From Actinopolymorpha alba DSM 45243 (GTDB taxonomy: Bacteria > Actinomycetota > Actinomycetes > Propionibacteriales > Actinopolymorphaceae): a DNA stretch of 64,000 nt. Location of the stretch: assembly GCF_000373925.1 (NCBI RefSeq), contig NZ_KB892760.1, positions 1 to 64,000 of the forward strand. The letters are read 5' to 3'. Positions 59,633 through 64,000 of the stretch are shown in pieces. Within the stretch, counting starts at the first letter, position 1, and every line of letters starts with the position of its first letter. The notes under the pieces were generated by a model, which was given only the letters and a program-made list of their open reading frames with translations, did no database searches and had not been told where the DNA came from. A program made the translations under genes and the position numbers.

Positions 59633-60997
59633 CTACTCGATCGCCTGGATGCGCTTCAGCACGCGCAGGAAGGTTCGGGTGCGGCGGCTCACGACGCTGT
59701 CTTGAATGTCGCCCCGAGCTGCACCCGAGGGCCGGTGGGGGCCGGCGAACGGGCACGTCAACCCGGTCGCGAACGGCGGCGCAGGCGCGCCGTACAGGCC
59801 GGCCTCTACCCACCGGGCGTGGCGCTCGTCGTAGGCGGACCACTCCTGCCAGTCGGCCTTCTGGGCGTGGTCTCGGATCAGACTTAGCCGGCTCACTGCG
59901 TCGGGGTGAAGCTGAAACCGCCCGGAATCATCCCGGCCGACCAGTCCCGGCAGGTAGGTGCCGTGGAAGATGCCGCTCCCAGCCAGCGGGGACGCCGACC
60001 AGAGGGTCAGCGCGTTCACTAGGTCGTCGGCAACCAGCTGCTCGACCGCGCCAACGGGATCGTGCTCATAGCCGGGCAGGCTCTCACTGGTCAGCATCGC
60101 GACCGCGATGGCGATCGACTGGTCCCCGTCCTGCAGGGAGGGGACGATGCTTTCGCGGACGCTCGGAGACTGGTGGAAACGCGCCCGCACCGTGTGGATC
60201 GCCACCAGGTCGTGGTGCAGGTCCGCCTGGCGCACTGCCGCCTCGCGGAATGCCTCGTCCTGCTCCGTGAAGGCGATCATCAGGTTGACCGTCCGGAGGA
60301 GGTGGGTGGCGAACTCGACGCCGTACTCACCAATGGGTAGTTGCATCCAGGCGACGAGATCGGAGCCGCGGGCACCGGTGTCAGCCGTGACGAACGACCC
60401 GTGCCGAGTGGTCGCTCGCGCCCACAGTGCCCGGTCGATCCAGATCTCAGGCCACTGGTAGGCGATCTTGGCGGCGGTGAAGTCGAGCGTGTACCAACCC
60501 CGCGCCAGCTGGGCGTCGTGGACCGCGAGGTATTGCCCCCACGCGGCCAGATCCAGCTGGGTGCCGATCCGGTTCCGTAGTTCCCGCAGCCACCGGCCGT
60601 GGACCTCCTTGTCCTCGTCCTGCGCCCGCCGGTACATGACGCCCGCAGGGTGCACGAACCGCTGCGGCCAGAACTCCGCCATCACCCGCCGGGCCTCATC
60701 GTCCGTCGACGGCATGAGAGGCACTCCGGCGTCATCGCGGGGAAGCCGCAGTAGAAGAGTCGGAGGCAGGGCCGCAAGCGAGTACGGGATCGGCCCGTCG
60801 ACCGGGAACCGGGTGGTGCGCTCGTGAAGCTCAGCCGGTGTCCACGAATCGACCGCGGCCTCCAGCCGCTCTGCATTCTCGACCAGGCACCCGCTGAACG
60901 CCTCCCGCAGCGCCCTGCGGACCGGCTGCCCCCGCTCGTTCAGCTTCCGCCTGATGACGGCGGGTGGAGGAAAGGACCTGCTCAATTCGAACCTCAT
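59633..60997 (-). CDS. Unrecognised 454-residue protein
   Basis: Mostly helical, without signal peptide, membrane span or motif I can name. Distinct pieces include 'RQADLHHDLVAIHTVRARFH', 'HPAGVMYRRAQDEDKEVHGRWL' and a Cys/Pro-rich C-terminus ('GLTCPFAGPHRPSG'). It is 87 bases upstream of the GT4 gene and 60 after the DUF397 gene, so the four probably share a transcript. Candidate role: scaffold or regulator for the neighbouring genes. Confidence 0.7.
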   Translation of the reverse strand: MRFELSRSFPPPAVIRRKLNERGQPVRRALREAFSGCLVENAERLEAAVDSWTPAELHERTTRFPVDGPIPYSLAALPPTLLLRLPRDDAGVPLMPSTDDEARRVMAEFWPQRFVHPAGVMYRRAQDEDKEVHGRWLRELRNRIGTQLDLAAWGQYLAVHDAQLARGWYTLDFTAAKIAYQWPEIWIDRALWARATTRHGSFVTADTGARGSDLVAWMQLPIGEYGVEFATHLLRTVNLMIAFTEQDEAFREAAVRQADLHHDLVAIHTVRARFHQSPSVRESIVPSLQDGDQSIAIAVAMLTSESLPGYEHDPVGAVEQLVADDLVNALTLWSASPLAGSGIFHGTYLPGLVGRDDSGRFQLHPDAVSRLSLIRDHAQKADWQEWSAYDERHARWVEAGLYGAPAPPFATGLTCPFAGPHRPSGAARGDIQDSVVSRRTRTFLRVLKRIQAIE

Positions 60998-61057
60998 TGT
61001 TCGTGGCGCCTGGCTGGTGCCCCGAGAGGAGTCACCAGCCAGGCCACCGCAACGGCT

Positions 61058-61243
61058 TCAGGCGGACTTGACCGAACTCGTGAAGGCCTTCCATTCCCCA
61101 GCGGGGAACGTCAGAACAGGCCCCTGACGGTCCTTCGTGTCGCGCACAGCGACACCCCCGTCAACGGGAGCGACCTCGACACAGTTCTGCTGGTGCACGG
61201 AGAAGGACGACTTACGCCACGCGGCGTTCTCGAACTTCTGCAT
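61058..61243 (-). CDS. DUF397 protein
   Basis: 61 residues: 'WRKSSFSVHQQNCVEVAPVDGGVAVRDTKD', then 'VLTFPAGEWKAF', the complete DUF397 pattern. GGAGGTGA precedes the ATG. DUF397 proteins are usually encoded next to XRE-type regulators and act in their control circuits. Confidence 0.92.
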   Translation of the reverse strand: MQKFENAAWRKSSFSVHQQNCVEVAPVDGGVAVRDTKDRQGPVLTFPAGEWKAFTSSVKSA

Positions 61244-61292
61244 TTCACCTCCTTCGTAGCTGAATGGCCGAGTGACGGGTCAGACCGTCGCG

Positions 61293-61478
61293 TTACCCGC
61301 CGGGGACGTGTGGCGGGTGGTCGGAGAAGTCGAATTCGCCAGCGTTGACTCCGCGCAGGAACGCGTCCCACTCACCCGGAGTGAAATGAAGCACGGCTGA
61401 TTTCTCGCCCTGGTTGGCGTCGCTCATGTGGAAGCCAGAGTCATCGTGGTCGACCTTGATGCTGGTCTGAGGCGCCAT
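61293..61478 (-). CDS. DUF397-like protein, second copy
   Basis: 61 residues with 'VDHDDSGFHMSDANQGEKSAVLHFTPGEWDAFLRGVNAGEFDF', the C-terminal half of DUF397; the first WRKSS-type motif is absent. ATG 61478 has GGGAGGGAAGG upstream. Forty-nine bases before the complete DUF397 gene. Confidence 0.8.
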   Translation of the reverse strand: MAPQTSIKVDHDDSGFHMSDANQGEKSAVLHFTPGEWDAFLRGVNAGEFDFSDHPPHVPGG

Positions 61479-61891
61479 GCCTTCCCTCCCCATCGGTGTG
61501 TGCCAGGGGTGTCCGGTCTTCGTCCTCGGAGCAACTGGGGGCAAGTCGCTCCGACTGCGAAGCGATCTGCTCAGGCTGGCCTCCAGCCACCCGCTGGCGC
61601 CGTGGCCGGCGGAGATGGAGTGGCCGGCGGCCTCGACCTGCTCGACGTCGATCAGGTACGACGAACTGCCATTACCAGGGGTGCTCTCGTGCATCAAATT
61701 GCCCTTCTTCGTTGGGCCCGGCTGCATCCGGGCAATGTGGTGTTGCTGAACCCCTTACCGACTCTGTTGGCGGCTGGGGCGTCTCATGGGTGTAGGCCCG
61801 GGACGTCCGGGGGGCGCGGTACGCCCCGGGCCCGACAGGGACCGCCAGCCGGTGGGGAGTGTCCAAGCGGCGATCCATCCAGGGGCCCGTG
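61479..61891. other. 413-base gap without a recognisable gene
   Basis: An open frame on the minus strand continues upstream from the DUF397-like gene to 61727 but has no ribosome-binding site and no domain. No repeat family was seen. It probably contains the promoter for the minus-strand run toward the deaminase. Confidence 0.4.
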
Positions 61892-62155
61892 TCAGGCGAG
61901 CGGGTGCAACACCAGCTCGGCCATGCGGGCCTGCGGGCACATCCACGGCCGTCCGCAGGAGACGCACCAGGCGTCCCGCAGCGCGGGGACGGGGATGATC
62001 CGCCGCCTCCAACGGATCATCAGGCGTGCCCGGTTAGGGCGGTGAGTGCGTTCGAGTTCCTCGGCGAGTTCGCGGACGCGGCTGGTCCCGTACTCGCGGA
62101 CGAGGACAGCGACGGAGATGTCGGCGTGCGACTGAGCGGGGATGATGGCGGCCAT
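61892..62155 (-). CDS. Small CxxC protein, module copy 2
   Basis: 87 residues: helix 'DISVAVLVREYGTSRVRELAEELE', then 'RWRRRIIPVPALRDAWCVSCGRPWMC'. The two cysteine pairs could bind zinc. ATG 62155 overlaps the upstream stop (TGATG). Shares its C-terminal block with the gene at 55261-55491. Confidence 0.7.
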   Translation of the reverse strand: MAAIIPAQSHADISVAVLVREYGTSRVRELAEELERTHRPNRARLMIRWRRRIIPVPALRDAWCVSCGRPWMCPQARMAELVLHPLA

Positions 62156-62496
62156 CAAAACGGCCGGGGATCCGGGAGCAGATGCCGCATATAGCCGATC
62201 ACGCCGTCCAAGTCGTCGCTGCGGACAGCCCAAGCGAACGAACGGATAAAGCTCCAGCGGGCGTCGCCATCGTCCGTGACCGTGCAGTAGAAGGTCACGC
62301 CACTGTCGAAGGGGAGCTTCGGGTTCCTGGCATGGACTCCCCAACCGTGCATCGTGTCGTAGCTCAGCTCTACGTGCCAGCCCATCTCATCGGCCAGCCG
62401 GTCACGAAGCTTGCACGCGTTCTGCTCGCTGATCGCCAGGTTCGCTTCCAGGCGCCGGCAAACGCGGGCCTCGGCCTCGCTGTACGTGATCCCCAC
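62155..62496 (-). CDS. Small hypothetical protein, module copy 2
   Basis: 113 residues from GTG 62496, with GGGGGAGG 5 bases upstream. Helix 'SEAEARVCRRLEANLAISEQN', strands 'LPFDSGVTFYCTVTDDGDARWSF', terminal helix 'SDDLDGVIGYMRHLL'. Paralogue of 55556-55864. Divergent from the regulator at 62755. Confidence 0.72.
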   Translation of the reverse strand: MGITYSEAEARVCRRLEANLAISEQNACKLRDRLADEMGWHVELSYDTMHGWGVHARNPKLPFDSGVTFYCTVTDDGDARWSFIRSFAWAVRSDDLDGVIGYMRHLLPDPRPF

Positions 62497-62754
62497 TGAA
62501 ACCTCCCCCGTGAGGTGCTGCAACTGCGGCTGCGTCCTCACGTTCGGCGATGAGTTGAGCGACTTCGCCGGCAACCCTGTGAAGGGTCGCCACCACGCGC
62601 TCTTTGTCCACGACACGACGACACCGCATTTCGTGACGCTGCATAAGGCGCGCGTAAGGGGAGGGGGAGTGCACGGGGGGCGCGTGTTTTGGCGATACAT
62701 GGCAGGAAAGGCCAGACCATGCCAAACTGCGCATCTGAGTCCAGGAGGACAACG

Positions 62755-64000
62755 ATGGGACGTTGCCCGAAGCAGCCAAACCGCGTGCTGGCCGAGCTCG
62801 TCGATGAGGCCGGGCTCACCCATAAAGGGCTTGCCCGTCGCGTCGTCGAACGCGGCCGTGGCATCGGCCACCAGCTGAGCTACGACCACAACTCAGTTCG
62901 GCGGTGGCTTGAAGGAGAGCAACCCAGACCGCCTGGGCCGGGTCTTATCGCGGCTGTACTCAGCGAGGCACTTGGTCGTCGGACGACGCCTTCCGACTGC
63001 GGAATGCATGCCGATGGCGAGCAGGTAGACCTTGGGCTTGAGTTCCCCCTGAGCTGGACAGAAGGCGTGGACACGGTAACGGCGTTGTGGAGAGGTGACG
63101 TGGAGCGCCGAAAGGTCTTGACCGGCATCAGCTATGCGGTCGCGGGTTACACAGCGGCATCGATGCGGTGGCTAACGCTCCCCGGCCCCGACCATCCGGC
63201 CTCTTCTGGACGGCGCAAGGTGGGTCAGTCCGATGTCGAGGCGCTCCGGTCCATGATCGGTACGTTCCGCGACCTCGACAACCGCGTCGGCGGCGGGCGG
63301 ATTCGCCAGACGGTCGTCCAGTACCTCCACAGTGAGGTGTCTCCGCTTCTACGCGGTCGGTATACCGAGCAGATCGGCCGCAGCGTGTTCGCCGCAGCCG
63401 CCGAACTGACGAAGCTGGCCGGTTGGATGGCGTACGACGAGGAAGAGCACGGTCTCGCTCAGAGGTACCTCATCCAGGCCCTGCGGCTGGCCCGGACCGC
63501 GAATGACCACGCCCTCGGAGCGGAAGTTCTCGCCGCGATGAGTCACCAGGCGACCTACATCGGCCGCCCCGGCGACGCCGTCGACCTCGCCCGCGCAGCC
63601 CAGATCGGTGCGCGGAAGGCAGGTTTGGCTGCATTGGAGTCTGAGTGCCACATCGTGGAGGCTCACGGACACGCGGCTCGGGACGATGCCTCCTCCTGTG
63701 CAGGCAGCCTTACAGCAGCGGAGAAGGCCTTCGAACGGTCCGAGGCGACGGCACCGGAATGGCTGACGTACTTCGATGAGGCGTATCTGTCAGCCAAGTT
63801 CGCTCACTGCTTCCGTGAGCTCTCCGACGACCGCCGGGCAGGCTATTACGCCGAACGGTCTCTGAACATGTCGGACGGATATCGCCGCGGCCGGGCCTTC
63901 AATCTCTGCCTGCTCGCGTCCGCTCGCGCCGCCGAGGAGCCGCTTGAAGCGGTGCGGATCGGTGATGAAGCGATCAGCATCGTCGAGGGACTTTCTTCCC
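62755..64000 (+). CDS. XRE/TPR transcriptional regulator, runs off the window
   Basis: At least 415 residues with the 3' end beyond the window. ATG 62755 has AGGAGG 6 bases upstream. N-terminal helix-turn-helix ('MGRCPKQPNRVLAELVDEAGLTHKGLARRV', 'SYDHNSVRRWLEGEQP'; about 8-60), a linker, then TPR-like helices from about 170 ('LAQRYLIQALRLARTANDHALGAEVLAAMSHQ', 'DAVDLARAAQIG', 'AGYYAERSLNMS'). This is the layout of Streptomyces regulators such as the NsdA group that control antibiotic production and development. Divergent from the module-copy-2 genes. Confidence 0.85.
   Translation, partial: MGRCPKQPNRVLAELVDEAGLTHKGLARRVVERGRGIGHQLSYDHNSVRRWLEGEQPRPPGPGLIAAVLSEALGRRTTPSDCGMHADGEQVDLGLEFPLSWTEGVDTVTALWRGDVERRKVLTGISYAVAGYTAASMRWLTLPGPDHPASSGRRKVGQSDVEALRSMIGTFRDLDNRVGGGRIRQTVVQYLHSEVSPLLRGRYTEQIGRSVFAAAAELTKLAGWMAYDEEEHGLAQRYLIQALRLARTANDHALGAEVLAAMSHQATYIGRPGDAVDLARAAQIGARKAGLAALESECHIVEAHGHAARDDASSCAGSLTAAEKAFERSEATAPEWLTYFDEAYLSAKFAHCFRELSDDRRAGYYAERSLNMSDGYRRGRAFNLCLLASARAAEEPLEAVRIGDEAISIVEGLSS

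Overview
This is a chromosomal window from a GC-rich actinobacterium. Support comes from the codon use, frequent GTG starts, Tat-type lipoproteins, DUF397/XRE-type regulators, and a core-gene order also found in Streptomyces and Mycobacterium: pcrA, M23 peptidase, B12-binding protein, sucCD, perM, purNH, DUF3017, mdh, icd, and later trpS, yihY, dacA, SCO4848-like. A filamentous soil or compost genus (for example near Actinopolymorphaceae) is a guess. No rRNA, tRNA, IS element or CRISPR array was seen.

Layout. 1-4.7 kb: truncated malectin-domain gene, lipoprotein polysaccharide deacetylase, orphan solute-binding lipoprotein. 4.8-22.8 kb: housekeeping block (pcrA, LytM peptidase, B12-binding protein, sucC-sucD, ECF sigma with its membrane partner, perM, purN-purH, DUF3017, mdh, icd), interrupted by hairpin-forming repeats, a twice-frameshifted pseudogene and an APH(3')-like kinase where folD often lies. 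23.2-41.9 kb: carbohydrate region. It has a formylglycine-type sulfatase, a TerC protein, two mirror-image CUT1 sugar transporters around an IclR regulator with three enolase-superfamily genes and a DHDPS/NAL-type lyase, then a galT-galE-galK-FGE operon. The FGE would activate the sulfatase. Together they suggest uptake and breakdown of a sulfated, galactose- or uronate-containing glycan (inference). Neither transporter has its own ATPase.

42.1-54.4 kb: CNNM/CorC-type membrane protein, trpS, LigT-like protein, then an inserted multicopper-oxidase operon ending in a deletion fusion with a truncated response regulator, a divergent NarL-type two-component system, a gatB scrap, then yihY, dacA, a threonine-dehydratase-like gene and an SCO4848-like gene. 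54.4-64 kb: accessory region with interspersed repeats, two paralogous copies of a small two-gene module, two XRE/TPR-type regulators (the second runs off the window), two DUF397 proteins, a large unknown protein, a GT4 glycosyltransferase, and a stand-alone DddA/SCP1.201-like deaminase overlapping its Imm1 immunity gene. The deaminase has the HVE motif and first zinc cysteine but no second cysteine; it is the most unusual protein here.

A second layer is non-coding. At least four families of palindromic intergenic elements recur: a twin-palindrome 88-nt unit at 11.3 and 43.6 kb in opposite orientation; an R element with a CTCGCATAGTGAG-type core at 1.9, 17.8, 23.0 and 54.6 kb; TTGATCA-ended hairpins at 0.02, 17.8, 18.0 and 23.1 kb; and a GTTGTCAGAGGT hairpin at 2.0 kb with a half copy at 36.5 kb.
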